DNA from: CAYZXU01 sp964482535
GTDB lineage: Bacteria > Desulfobacterota > Desulfobacteria > Desulfobacterales > BuS5
Reading direction: 5' to 3'
DNA: 63,592 nucleotides
Assembly (NCBI GenBank): GCA_964482535.1
Contig: CAYZXU010000001.1
Coordinates: forward strand, 1 to 63,592
Shown: positions 17,478 to 25,785 of the stretch, in pieces
How the letters are laid out: the number at the start of each line of letters is the position of its first letter
How positions within the stretch are numbered: position 1 is the first letter of the stretch
Notes under the pieces: model-generated
Databases searched by the model: none
What the model was told of the DNA's origin: nothing
The model's input: only the letters and a program-made list of their open reading frames with translations
Program-made: the position numbers and the translations under genes

Positions 17478-17684
17478 TTATCTTCTACGTTTAGACATAG
17501 ACGCTGTAATTCTTTGTCTTCTTATTGCCTCACGCTGTTTTCTACGTCTGTATTCACTCGGTTTTTCATAACTTTTTTTAAGCTTTAATCTTTTAAAAAG
17601 ACCGTCATTCTGAATCTTTTTTTTAAGAATACGCATGGCCTTTTCAAGATCGTTGTCAAAAACCTTGACTTGAATTTCCTTCAA
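17478..17684 (-). CDS. rpsU: 30S ribosomal protein S21
   Basis: This is a small basic ribosomal protein that helps mRNA engagement by the 30S subunit. The 68-residue form beginning at TTG (17684) reads KEIQVKVFDNDLEKAMRILK, then LKLKKSYEKPSEYRRRK and a very basic RRQRITASMSKRRR tail. This start is preferred over an upstream ATG at 17732 because a G-rich ribosome-binding run precedes the TTG and the product then matches family length. A strong terminator follows. Confidence 0.92.
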   Translation of the reverse strand: MKEIQVKVFDNDLEKAMRILKKKIQNDGLFKRLKLKKSYEKPSEYRRRKQREAIRRQRITASMSKRRR

Positions 17685-17810
17685 ATTGCTCGCCCCCTTC
17701 TTTTCCACCTTAAGATAACATGATCCTGACATTTATGGTGGTTATTTTTTTAAAAAAAATCAATATATTATTCCACTATCAAAGATAGAGCGTAATTAGC
17801 AAGAAAAAAA

Positions 17811-18485
17811 TTAAAGTTTTGAAACAAGTTCTTCTGTAACATCCTTTACACTTGGTTCGCCGTTCAGCTCAATATATTTAATTTTTCCTTCTTTAGCCGC
17901 AAGGTCTTTAAAATAGTAAGTTGATGCAAGTGTGCCTTCAGTAGCATCATAATAAATGGAATGACGTTTGCTTATTGCGTCTTCATCCTGATCATCTGCC
18001 CTTGTCTTTAATTCTCCGCCACAAACACGGCATTTATCGCCATCCGGTTTGATGACATCTATGAAGATATTATTGGGATGATTATTATCATTAACACATA
18101 ATCTGCGCCCCATGATTCTGTTTTTAGCAATCTCTTTATCAAGAAGTATCTCAATAACTATATCAAGGGTAATACCTTCCGCTTTAAGAGCTTCATCAAG
18201 TTTCACAGCCTGGTTCCTGTTTCTCGGGAAACCATCCAAAAGCCATCCTTTTTCACAGTCGTCCTGCTTCAGACGGTCTAATATCATGGGTATTGTAATC
18301 TCATCAGGTACAAGATCGCCCTTATCTATATATGCCTTTGCCTTTGCTCCAAGTTCGGTTCCGCCTGCAATATTATCACGAAAAATAGCGCCGGATTCAA
18401 CATGCGCGATACTGTACTTATCCTTCAAGATTGCGCCCTGGGTTCCTTTGCCGCTTCCGTTTGGTCCAAAAAATAGAATGTTCAT
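17811..18485 (-). CDS. adk: Adenylate kinase
   Basis: Adk interconverts ATP, ADP and AMP. The P-loop is GPNGSGKGT at residues 8-16, and the AMP-binding region contains GDLVPDEIT and GWLLDGFPRNRNQA. The LID segment starts at RRLCV and holds CRVCGGE, so three cysteines could make a partial metal site. The 224-residue length is that of a long-form enzyme. The LID spacing is unusual in having a long insertion (NDNNHPNNIFIDVIKPDGDK) between the first Cys and the CXXC. Confidence 0.9.
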   Translation of the reverse strand: MNILFFGPNGSGKGTQGAILKDKYSIAHVESGAIFRDNIAGGTELGAKAKAYIDKGDLVPDEITIPMILDRLKQDDCEKGWLLDGFPRNRNQAVKLDEALKAEGITLDIVIEILLDKEIAKNRIMGRRLCVNDNNHPNNIFIDVIKPDGDKCRVCGGELKTRADDQDEDAISKRHSIYYDATEGTLASTYYFKDLAAKEGKIKYIELNGEPSVKDVTEELVSKL

Positions 18486-18653
18486 ATACTCTCTCCTTTT
18501 TCAAAACAAAAAAATAATGATCAATTTTTAAGATTTTGTTATTAACCGCTTCCTTAAAAATCGATATTTGCATAAACAATTTTGATATCTTTATTATAAA
18601 AAAGATTACACGTTGTCAAGAGATGGGGTAACAATAAGCAGTTTTTTGTTTTT

Positions 18654-20024
18654 CTATGGATTTTTTTCCAAAAACTTTTTAATTAATATAAAAGCCTCTG
18701 CTTTATCTTCGATTCCGCCGGTTAGTCTTGCTTCTTCAACAAGCCTTAGAATAGTTTGAAAAACAGGAGATGGAGACAAATCGAAAGTATCTATGAGATC
18801 ACGACCTGTAACAAGTGTAGGCAGCATTTTTTTCGGTTTAAAGTGAAACCGAAATTTAATCATCAGCTTTTTTGCAAATTCTATAAATTCTTCACTCCGA
18901 TTATCATTATCTTCTCTTTTCCCCATGGCATCTGCCATGGAATGCATAATCAGATATGGGGTCAGCTCCCCGGATTTCATAAAAAAGCGGGTTATCCCTC
19001 TTTTAGTCAGTTTTTTATTTTTGTAGCCTGTAAAAAGATTTAAAGGCTGAATATGGCTGCGTATGATAAAATCGATAAAAACTTTTTCCAGGTTTGAGAG
19101 CCTTAGCCTCCTGCAAATCTTTTTTGCCATATCAGCGCTTTTTTTTTCATGACCATAAAAGTGAATATTTCCAAATTTATCCACAGAACTTGAAGAAGGT
19201 TTCCCTGTATCATGGAGTAGAATGGCAATTTTAAGCAAAACTTTTTTTTGTTTATCCGGATACGCCTCTGCCAAATCTTCAAGCTCAGAAAAAAACTTAT
19301 AATAATTATTAAACAGATCTTCAAGGTGATAAAAGGCTTTCATTGTATGCTCGTAAACGTCATAACTGTGATATTTATTTTGCCGGCAGCCTTTCACCTT
19401 TTCCAGTTCAGGCAATATTTCAAATAAAAGACCCGTGTCCGCCATCTGCAGGATAAAAGAATATGATTCAGCAGAACCCAAAAGCTTGCGAAACTCTGCT
19501 CCCACACGCTCGCCTGCTGATTTTTTTATAAGCTTTGCTTTTTCCCCTATGGCTGCCATTGTTTTAGCATCTATTTTAAAGTCAAGGGCGGCGCCAAACC
19601 TGAAGGCTCTGAGCAGACGCAGGGGGTCGTTAATAAAACCCTCATCTGAAACCATGGAAATTTTACGGTTTTTAATATCATGCAATCCCCCAAGGGGATC
19701 AATCAGCTCTCCTGACAATAATGAACGAGCCATGGCATTTATCGTAAAGTCTCTCTGACCCAAATCATCTTTAATTGAATCTCCCTTTATCTGTGCTACA
19801 TCAACAAAACCCTTGTTTAAAACAGCCCTGAAAACAGTGTAATCGCCCTTCCCTATTTCCACGACCTTATGCCGGCCGGCAGATGCAATTTTTTTTGCGA
19901 ACCCCTTTGGATTCTTTAAAACAGCAATGTCAAAATCATCCGGTATCTTGCCAAGCAAAATATCCCTGACAGCGCCGCCTACAAGATAAGCGTCTTTAGC
20001 TCTGGGGAGAAAATTCAAGTTCAT
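18654..20024 (-). CDS. CCA-adding / poly(A) polymerase-type nucleotidyltransferase with HD domain
   Basis: This is a class II tRNA nucleotidyltransferase-like protein, 456 residues. The head domain has YLVGGAVRDILLGKIPDDFDIAV, with the catalytic Asp pair in DFDIA, and RDFTINAMA. The RNA-binding segment has DPLRLLRAFRFGAALDFKID. An HD-type hydrolase domain follows, with HSYDVYEHTMKAF and ILLHDTGKPSSS. Such proteins add or repair CCA ends, or polyadenylate. As all three tRNAs in the window encode their CCA, a repair role is more likely. Substrate choice is not certain from sequence. Confidence 0.87.
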   Translation of the reverse strand: MNLNFLPRAKDAYLVGGAVRDILLGKIPDDFDIAVLKNPKGFAKKIASAGRHKVVEIGKGDYTVFRAVLNKGFVDVAQIKGDSIKDDLGQRDFTINAMARSLLSGELIDPLGGLHDIKNRKISMVSDEGFINDPLRLLRAFRFGAALDFKIDAKTMAAIGEKAKLIKKSAGERVGAEFRKLLGSAESYSFILQMADTGLLFEILPELEKVKGCRQNKYHSYDVYEHTMKAFYHLEDLFNNYYKFFSELEDLAEAYPDKQKKVLLKIAILLHDTGKPSSSSVDKFGNIHFYGHEKKSADMAKKICRRLRLSNLEKVFIDFIIRSHIQPLNLFTGYKNKKLTKRGITRFFMKSGELTPYLIMHSMADAMGKREDNDNRSEEFIEFAKKLMIKFRFHFKPKKMLPTLVTGRDLIDTFDLSPSPVFQTILRLVEEARLTGGIEDKAEAFILIKKFLEKNP

Positions 20025-20164
20025 GTTTATAATGTTTGTGATGTTTGAATAATGTTTTGATTAAAATTATTTTAAAAAACAGTATCTGTTGTGGCAGCTT
20101 GAGTTAAGCGAATACCATATTTTGAAGTTTCAATCAAAATAAACCTTTCCTTACGGAACCTTCA

Positions 20165-20187
20165 TAAATTTGGGCTTAGAACTTTTT
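20165..20187 (+). repeat. 23-bp direct repeat, upstream copy flanking the toxin-antitoxin pair
   Basis: These bases are identical to 20857-20879, which encode KFGLRTF at the C-terminus of the downstream PIN toxin. Read in the same frame this copy gives HKFGLRTF, with weak similarity just upstream, so it looks like the 3' remnant of an earlier toxin copy. Confidence 0.8.
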
Positions 20188-20189
20188 TC

Positions 20190-20204
20190 TTGACAAGTTG
20201 TCAA
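20190..20204 (+). promoter_or_regulatory. Palindromic operator / -35 region of the toxin-antitoxin operon
   Basis: TTGACAA-G-TTGTCAA is a perfect 7-bp inverted repeat around one base, and its left arm contains a consensus -35 box. No good -10 is evident (TGTTAA at 20216 is weak). It lies 46 bp upstream of the antitoxin ATG, so autorepression is likely, by analogy with Phd/YefM systems. Confidence 0.55.
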
Positions 20205-20249
20205 AAACCGTGTGATGTTAAATAAATGGACAAGATAAAGGAGGTTCAT

Positions 20250-20489
20250 ATGCAAACACTTACGGTAGGAGAACTAAAAACCGGTTTTTCGGAGGTTTTA
20301 AAAAAAATAAAAAACGGTGAGAAAATTGTTATAAGTTACGGCAAAAAACGGGAAAAAGTAGCTGTGCTTGTTCCATATTCAACCTATGCCTCTAAACCGG
20401 AAAGAAGTCTTGGTTTACTTAAGAACAGGGCCGGGTGCATAATCCATGACGACTTTGAGATTAGTGAGGAAGAAATGCTTGCCTCATGA
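20250..20489 (+). CDS. Phd/YefM-family antitoxin
   Basis: This is a 79-residue antitoxin with the Phd/YefM N-terminus MQTLTVGELKTGFSEVLKKIKNGEKIVISYGKKRE, followed by a variable toxin-binding tail ending EISEEEMLAS. A strong AAAGGAGG site is 6 nt before the chosen ATG; the longer frame from 20226 would include that site and is rejected. It overlaps the toxin start by 4 bp (ATGA). Confidence 0.9.
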   Translation: MQTLTVGELKTGFSEVLKKIKNGEKIVISYGKKREKVAVLVPYSTYASKPERSLGLLKNRAGCIIHDDFEISEEEMLAS

Positions 20490-20884
20490 ACATATTACTG
20501 GATACCCATGTGTTTTTATGGTCGCTTTTTACCCCTGACAAATTGAGCAAGGCAGCAATTCGCGAGATAAAGTCTCCAAACAATGACGTGGCTGTCAGTG
20601 TAGTTACATTTTGGGAAATTTCCTTGAAGTATGCACTTGGAAAACTCGAATTAACCGGAGTAAAGCCGGAAGAACTGCCTGATTTTGCAGCTCAGATGAA
20701 CCTGGAAATATTGCTGATTACTGCCTCTGAAGCATCTACTTTCCATAAGTTGCCAAGGCTTTCACACAAAGACCCCTTTGATCGTATCATTATCTGGAAG
20801 GCTATTCAGCAAAAAATGACCCTGATATCAAAGGATCGCGATTTCAAAGCCTATCGTAAATTTGGGCTTAGAACTTTTTGGTGA
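20486..20884 (+). CDS. PIN-domain toxin (VapC-like)
   Basis: This 132-residue PIN-domain ribonuclease has the acidic residues expected: LLDTHVFLW (first Asp), SVVTFWEISLKYALGKL (Glu), HKDPFDRIIIWKA (Asp) and LISKDRDFKAY (Asp). VapC toxins cleave tRNA or rRNA; the target is not visible. Its last codons (KFGLRTF) are duplicated exactly upstream of the antitoxin. It is followed by an intrinsic terminator. Confidence 0.9.
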   Translation: MNILLDTHVFLWSLFTPDKLSKAAIREIKSPNNDVAVSVVTFWEISLKYALGKLELTGVKPEELPDFAAQMNLEILLITASEASTFHKLPRLSHKDPFDRIIIWKAIQQKMTLISKDRDFKAYRKFGLRTFW

Positions 20885-20909
20885 GAAAAGAATTTTAAAA
20901 AAAATAGTG

Positions 20910-20929
20910 CGGGGATACCCGGTTTTTTT
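20910..20929 (+). terminator. Intrinsic terminator after the PIN toxin
   Basis: CGGG-GATA-CCCG forms a short stem with a tetraloop and is followed by seven T residues. It lies 26 bp after the toxin stop. Confidence 0.65.
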
Positions 20930-20962
20930 GCTTTATGTTTTTTTAAAAAAAAACAGGTTGTA

Positions 20963-21715
20963 CTACTCTTGTTCCCTTAGAGCCTCTATGGCGTCCATGG
21001 CGTCATCCTGGACATCTTCATCCTCATCATTCAAGACAGCCTCTTTCAAAGCGCCTATAGCCGTTTTGTCACCAATTTCACCCAAAGCATCAGCAGCGCT
21101 TGCCCTGGCCTCTGGATCTTCATCGTTTTTCAAAAGTTCTGTCAAAACTTCCACCGCCTGTTTGTCCTCTATCCAGCCTAAAGCTTCAGCCGCCCTTGCG
21201 CGAACTTCACCATTATCGTCTTTCAAACTCTCGTAAAGAAGCCCTCTGGCCTCCTTATCACCCTTATCGGCAAAATCTTCCAGCCTGTTTAAGGCACGCA
21301 AACGATTCTCAACTTCCGGGCTCTTCAAAAGCTCATCAGCAGGTATTTCAGGCTCAGCTTTCGGGACGGTCTTCAGAATATCTTTTTTTGAAACGCTCAA
21401 AGGAGATCTGTCACCCCTATTATTCGGACGAGCAGAAGCTTTAAGCTTTTGCTTTTTAGAAAGCATGCGTTTTAAAGATTTTGATTGAATACCGGGCTTT
21501 TCAGGCGCATGCAAAGCAGATTGAGGCTTAGTATTGATTTCAGAAGTTTTCAGAGAAGGCTGCGATTGCGGCTTAGGATTATTAAGATAAACATATAAAA
21601 CAGAAAGGGCTGCAAGCAAAAATATGGAGATTAAAATTTTAGCCTTCGCTGAAAACTTGCCTGAAAATTGAAAATCTTTAAAAGGTCTCATGCAGTAAAA
21701 CCTCGGTTTATCCAT
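20963..21715 (-). CDS. Membrane-anchored HEAT-repeat protein
   Basis: This 250-residue protein has one membrane helix (AKILISIFLLAALSVLYVYL, about residues 25-44). A long Pro/Ser/Lys-rich linker follows, then HEAT/PBS-lyase-type repeats near the C-terminus: ARGLLYESLKDDNGEVRARAAEALGWI, then VLTELLKNDEDPEARASAADALGEIGD, then ALKEAVLNDEDEDVQDDAMDAIEAL. Such repeats are scaffolds for protein binding. The domain would face the periplasm if the helix is a signal anchor. No partner is evident from context. Confidence 0.75.
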   Translation of the reverse strand: MDKPRFYCMRPFKDFQFSGKFSAKAKILISIFLLAALSVLYVYLNNPKPQSQPSLKTSEINTKPQSALHAPEKPGIQSKSLKRMLSKKQKLKASARPNNRGDRSPLSVSKKDILKTVPKAEPEIPADELLKSPEVENRLRALNRLEDFADKGDKEARGLLYESLKDDNGEVRARAAEALGWIEDKQAVEVLTELLKNDEDPEARASAADALGEIGDKTAIGALKEAVLNDEDEDVQDDAMDAIEALREQE

Positions 21716-21785
21716 ATAGAAACAGAAAAATGCGGTAAAAATTTGTAAATTCAGTTATACGCTTTAATAAAAACAAAAACAGTGC

Positions 21786-22289
21786 TTATTTGGCTATCAT
21801 ACATTCGCCGCCAGTGGTTAATTTAGCCTTAATCTTTCCCTGGTTTACTCCAGTAATTTCCCATTCTTCCCCAAGATCTTCTTCGTCTTCACCCACAAAA
21901 ATTCCCTTTAACGATACCTTTGTGACATCGTTCTTCTCTTTATACTTCAGCTTGCCAACCATTCCCAGATAGGTATACTCGTCTTCTTCTTCGACAAATG
22001 CCCAAACAGAAAAAGCCTGATCGCCTGCAATTCCATCAAGTTCAAATACTGTCTCATCTTCACCGCCCTCATCGCACACCATCACACCGTCAATCTCACC
22101 ATTCTCATCATCAATATCCATGCAAATGGTGCATTTTTCCTTGATCTTCTCTTTCCCGTCATCCAGTCCCATCCATTTGCCTTTAATCTTAGCTATACCA
22201 GAATATTCCTCAGATACAGAAAGAGAAACAAAACTAAAAGCAAAAACAAACATGCATGCAAATAAACCTATTATAATCTTTTTTGCCAT
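21786..22289 (-). CDS. Secreted acidic protein of unknown function
   Basis: This 167-residue protein has a clear signal peptide (MAKKIIIGLFACMFVFAFSFVSLSVS). The mature part is very acidic (DDENGEIDG, DEGGEDE, EEEDEYTY, GEDEEDLGEE) and looks like an all-beta domain with KGKWMGLDDGKEK near the start and a Cys pair (CTIC) in the first third. I do not recognise the family. An A/G-rich ribosome-binding site (AAAAAGGGGG) precedes the start. It lies alone between the HEAT gene and the glycosyltransferase cluster. Confidence 0.7.
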   Translation of the reverse strand: MAKKIIIGLFACMFVFAFSFVSLSVSEEYSGIAKIKGKWMGLDDGKEKIKEKCTICMDIDDENGEIDGVMVCDEGGEDETVFELDGIAGDQAFSVWAFVEEEDEYTYLGMVGKLKYKEKNDVTKVSLKGIFVGEDEEDLGEEWEITGVNQGKIKAKLTTGGECMIAK

Positions 22290-22406
22290 TTTTTTACCCC
22301 CTTTTTTTGTGCCGCAAATTCCTGTTTTCTAATGGATAAGACTTTATAACTATTTTAAAATTTTTTTCAACAAAAATATACAAGCCGAATATTATTTTTT
22401 TGCCGC

Positions 22407-23177
22407 TTATTTCCTCAAGAGCTCTTTTAATTTTACATACTTTAAAAACTTGCCATACGCCGTGTGAATTGAGATAACAAAACCATAGTAACCATCCAGG
22501 AAACCGAGTTTGATAATATATTTTTTCAAAAAAGTAAATGGAGGATTTAATAAAATATCGATTAAAAAGTTTGGCTTTCTTCCATTTTTAAACGCGGCAT
22601 TGGCTGCGATTTCAGAAAAACTGTTTATCTGATCTACATGTTCTTTTATTGTATGGTATGAGTAGTGCAGCAAATTTCCTTTCAGATGCCCTGTCTGCGA
22701 CCTGTCATCCATTATCAGCCTGTCATGGGGGTTTACCCCTCCCCACCTGCCTCTTCTTTTGTCCCACAATCTTAATTTTGTATCAGGATACCATCCGCAA
22801 TGCCTTATCCAGGTTCCGCAATAGTTCGTAAGCCTGTTAAAGGCGTAGCCCTCAAAGAGAAAATCTTTTTTTACTTTTAAAATCGAATCTGTCAATTCAC
22901 CTGAGAGAACCTCATCAGCATCGAGAGATAAGACCCAGTCATATTTTGCCTGGTGCATGGCAAAATTTTTCTGTTCGATATGCCCTTTAAACCGGTTCCG
23001 GATAAACCGCACGCCATATTTTTCGCAAATCTCACAGGTTTTATCATTGGAATAAGAGTCCACAACGACTATCTCATCCGCAACCTTTTTGAGCGAATCG
23101 AGACAACGTCCGATATTCTTCTCTTCGTTGAATGTTATAATAACAGCAGATATTTTAACCTGTTTTTTCACCATCAT
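22407..23177 (-). CDS. Family 2 glycosyltransferase, LPS-core type (WaaE-like)
   Basis: This is a 256-residue GT-A enzyme. The nucleotide-sugar site is AVIITFNEEKNIGRCLDSL, followed by IVVVDSYSNDKT and the metal motif LSLDADEVL. The later CGTWIRHCGWYPDTKLRLW and GGVNPHDRL segments are characteristic of the WaaE/KdtX group that decorates LPS inner core. The start overlaps the upstream GT4 stop by 4 bp, so it ends a four-gene minus-strand operon. The sugar and acceptor are not deducible. Confidence 0.87.
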   Translation of the reverse strand: MMVKKQVKISAVIITFNEEKNIGRCLDSLKKVADEIVVVDSYSNDKTCEICEKYGVRFIRNRFKGHIEQKNFAMHQAKYDWVLSLDADEVLSGELTDSILKVKKDFLFEGYAFNRLTNYCGTWIRHCGWYPDTKLRLWDKRRGRWGGVNPHDRLIMDDRSQTGHLKGNLLHYSYHTIKEHVDQINSFSEIAANAAFKNGRKPNFLIDILLNPPFTFLKKYIIKLGFLDGYYGFVISIHTAYGKFLKYVKLKELLRK

Positions 23178-24268
23178 GCTGATAAAATCCTTTGATAAAC
23201 CTCAATATTTTTTTGGACCATGGCATCTACGGAAAAATTTTCCCTTGCCTTCCTTATCCCGTTTTCAGCCATTATTTGCGCCTTTCCGGTTTTAGTCAGC
23301 ATCTCAATAATTCCGTCGGCCAGAGCGTCAGGGTCGCCGGCAGCAACCAGCCGGCCTGTTTCACCATCCTGAACAGCCTCAGGGATACCGCCGGATCTTG
23401 CAGCCACAACCGGTTTTCCCATGGCAAGGGCATCAAGAAGTGCAGTGCCAAGCCCCTCCTGAACGCTGCTCATAACAAAAAGATCTGCAATCTTGTAAAA
23501 TGCACCCACATCACGGCGAAAACCTGTGAAAACAAGTTTATCTCCTAATTCTAAAGATGCGGCTTGAGATTTTAGCTCATCCATTAACTCGCCTCCGCCC
23601 ACTATGAAAAACCTGGCTTCAGGAACTGAGGATAGAACACGGGGAATTGCTTTCACAAGGTATTTTTGGCCCTTATGCCAGGCCAGATGAGCGACATTTA
23701 TAACAACCCGATCCCCCTTTCTGATATCAAATTCCGATATAAGATGCTCTTTGGATGAATTTTTGAAACGATTAAGGTCAATTCCACTGTGAACCACGTT
23801 GATGCGGTCTTCGGGAAGTCCGTCATTTACCATGACCTCCTTTATTTTGCGGGATATGGCAATGTAAAAATCGCCCATATACAGATACTTTATACCGCTT
23901 AACTTTAAAAAACTGTGGCGATAAATTGAATAATCGACCCTGCGGCTGACAAGCCGCGTTGCCCTGGTTCCGATTGATCCCAAAAAAGCCAGAGTGTGGG
24001 CATGAGATGTGTGTGAATGGATAATATCATACCCGTGCTTTTTTATCAGTCTTCTGATCTTCCAGGATGCGAATAAATCTACTTCCCCGTGCATGGGGAA
24101 GCAAAAGGTCTTTATTCCTGCTTTTTCTGCTTTTTCTGCCATTGGTGAATCGGGCTGGCAGCAAAGATGCGCAGTAATATTTCGCTCTTTTAAACCGCAA
24201 AGAAGATAAAAGGTCTGCTGCTCTCCTCCACGCCAGGTCTTTTCGGTATTGATATGTAAAATTTTCAT
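23174..24268 (-). CDS. Family 4 glycosyltransferase
   Basis: This is a 364-residue GT-B enzyme. The N-terminus, ILHINTEKTWRGGEQQTFYLL, is the acceptor-domain start. IIHSHTSHAHTLAFLGS lies in the acceptor domain, followed by VVHSGIDLNRFK. The donor site is VMSSVQEGLGTALLDALAMGKPVVAARSGGIPEAV, with the EX7E glutamates. It lies 8 bp after the LPS-kinase-like gene and overlaps the GT2 gene, fitting an LPS or capsule assembly operon. Confidence 0.9.
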   Translation of the reverse strand: MKILHINTEKTWRGGEQQTFYLLCGLKERNITAHLCCQPDSPMAEKAEKAGIKTFCFPMHGEVDLFASWKIRRLIKKHGYDIIHSHTSHAHTLAFLGSIGTRATRLVSRRVDYSIYRHSFLKLSGIKYLYMGDFYIAISRKIKEVMVNDGLPEDRINVVHSGIDLNRFKNSSKEHLISEFDIRKGDRVVINVAHLAWHKGQKYLVKAIPRVLSSVPEARFFIVGGGELMDELKSQAASLELGDKLVFTGFRRDVGAFYKIADLFVMSSVQEGLGTALLDALAMGKPVVAARSGGIPEAVQDGETGRLVAAGDPDALADGIIEMLTKTGKAQIMAENGIRKARENFSVDAMVQKNIEVYQRILSA

Positions 24269-24276
24269 TTGATTTC

Positions 24277-25785
24277 TTAAAATATTATAAGCTGCCCTGT
24301 GTCAAGATTAAAGGCAGAAGTTTTTTTAGTGGAAGTAATGGCCATAATTTTTTTGTAGATCTCTCGCTTTGCTTCCCGACTGACATTTCCCTTTGAGTAG
24401 TAATAAAAAAAGCGTAGCCTGTCTTTACGGGTAACAGCATTGCTGATGGAAGCATTTAGCTGTGCCAGATTTATAATCTTCTCCTTTTTGGCAACAGGTC
24501 TAAACCTGACATTATCAAGATCAATCATAAAATAAGCTCCATTTTGGCAAAGAACATTGCTTGATTTAAAATCCTTTTGCAAAATATCCAGATCATGAAT
24601 TTTTTTTATCCAGTCGGCTAATTTTTTTAATGCCTCCCGTTTTTTCCGCCAGTCTGAAAGATCTGAAAAAGAAGACAGATAATCGTTCAGCAAAACAGCC
24701 TCTTTCATAAACTGGGAAATAAAAAAACTTTTTACGCCCATTTTAAAATAAGCATAAGAGACCGGTACGGATATACCCCTGACATCCAGCGCTCTCGCAG
24801 CCTTCCAGCAGGCAAGGCATCTGTCCTTGTGAAACAGCCTTGCATGGTTAATCTTTATACATATATTTTTATATTCAAATATCTTTTCCTGCTTAATCAT
24901 TCTGCCGTTTTTCAATGCATGAATCAGGTCGCGTTCATCCCAGGAAAAGCCTCTTTTTATATATCCTTTTAAATTTTTGGTTTTAACAACAGCAAACTCA
25001 CTGCTGTTTTTGCAGCAGCGCCTGGCACGGGAACGAAACCGGATATTTTTACAGCGTAGCGCAGCCTTTATCACTTCCTCCAATTTTATCGATTTTTTTC
25101 CCCCTTTGCTGTATGCTGTTAAATTATACCCTGCGAGAAGATCAACAAACCAGCTCTTAAAACCCTCCTGGTGGTCAAGATAATAAAAAAGCTTACCAAG
25201 ATTAAAAATTCTTAAAGATCGCGGAAGAAAGTAAAAAAAAAACAGTTCCTGAACATCTATAAGGCAGGGGTTGCCGTCTGGATTGATAATCAGGTTTCCT
25301 GGATGAAAATCTGCATGATAAACCCCTTTTGAATGCATCCCTGCAATCTTCCGGCCGACCTTTTTTGCATCCAGGGGAAGACGGCTGCTCAATGGTTCTC
25401 CCCAGACCTTCCTGGTTAAAATAAAAAATGTGTCGGGAAAAATCTTACGGATTTCACCTTTTAAAACAGGCTCGGCTGCATCAATATCGGCGAAATGAAG
25501 CCTGTGAAGATTCCGCCACTCCGCCCATCTCCTGCGAAAAAGAATGCGATGTCGCAGACGGTCTTTTGCTCTGATCAGGGTGGTTATTTTTAAAAAAAAA
25601 CCACCCTGGTTAGTTTGAAGAAAATATACCTGGCGTCTGTTGCCCTCTTTGACCTGGCTGAATCCGGTAACATTGAAAAAAAGACTGTCTAAAGAAAAAT
25701 TTGGAGAGAATGCTCCAGGTTTAACATAAAACCCTGCAAGTTCTTTGCGCAGCTCATTTACTGAAAGGTCGGCAAACCTGCCCAT
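24277..25785 (-). CDS. Tandem LPS-kinase-like protein with two kinase-fold domains
   Basis: This 502-residue protein contains two protein-kinase-like folds of the KdkA/WaaP type. The first half has KEGNRRQVYFLQTNQGGFFLKI, then the catalytic loop YHADFHPGNLIINPDG and metal site CLIDVQELFFF. The second half has a second catalytic loop, LQKDFKSSNVLCQNG, and metal site FMIDLDNVRFRP, after LARLFHKDRC-like sequence. Single-domain LPS kinases are about 240-300 residues, so this is a fusion of two. Both loops retain Asp and Asn, so both could be active. It overlaps the upstream glycosyltransferase by one base. Confidence 0.8.
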   Translation of the reverse strand: MGRFADLSVNELRKELAGFYVKPGAFSPNFSLDSLFFNVTGFSQVKEGNRRQVYFLQTNQGGFFLKITTLIRAKDRLRHRILFRRRWAEWRNLHRLHFADIDAAEPVLKGEIRKIFPDTFFILTRKVWGEPLSSRLPLDAKKVGRKIAGMHSKGVYHADFHPGNLIINPDGNPCLIDVQELFFFYFLPRSLRIFNLGKLFYYLDHQEGFKSWFVDLLAGYNLTAYSKGGKKSIKLEEVIKAALRCKNIRFRSRARRCCKNSSEFAVVKTKNLKGYIKRGFSWDERDLIHALKNGRMIKQEKIFEYKNICIKINHARLFHKDRCLACWKAARALDVRGISVPVSYAYFKMGVKSFFISQFMKEAVLLNDYLSSFSDLSDWRKKREALKKLADWIKKIHDLDILQKDFKSSNVLCQNGAYFMIDLDNVRFRPVAKKEKIINLAQLNASISNAVTRKDRLRFFYYYSKGNVSREAKREIYKKIMAITSTKKTSAFNLDTGQLIIF

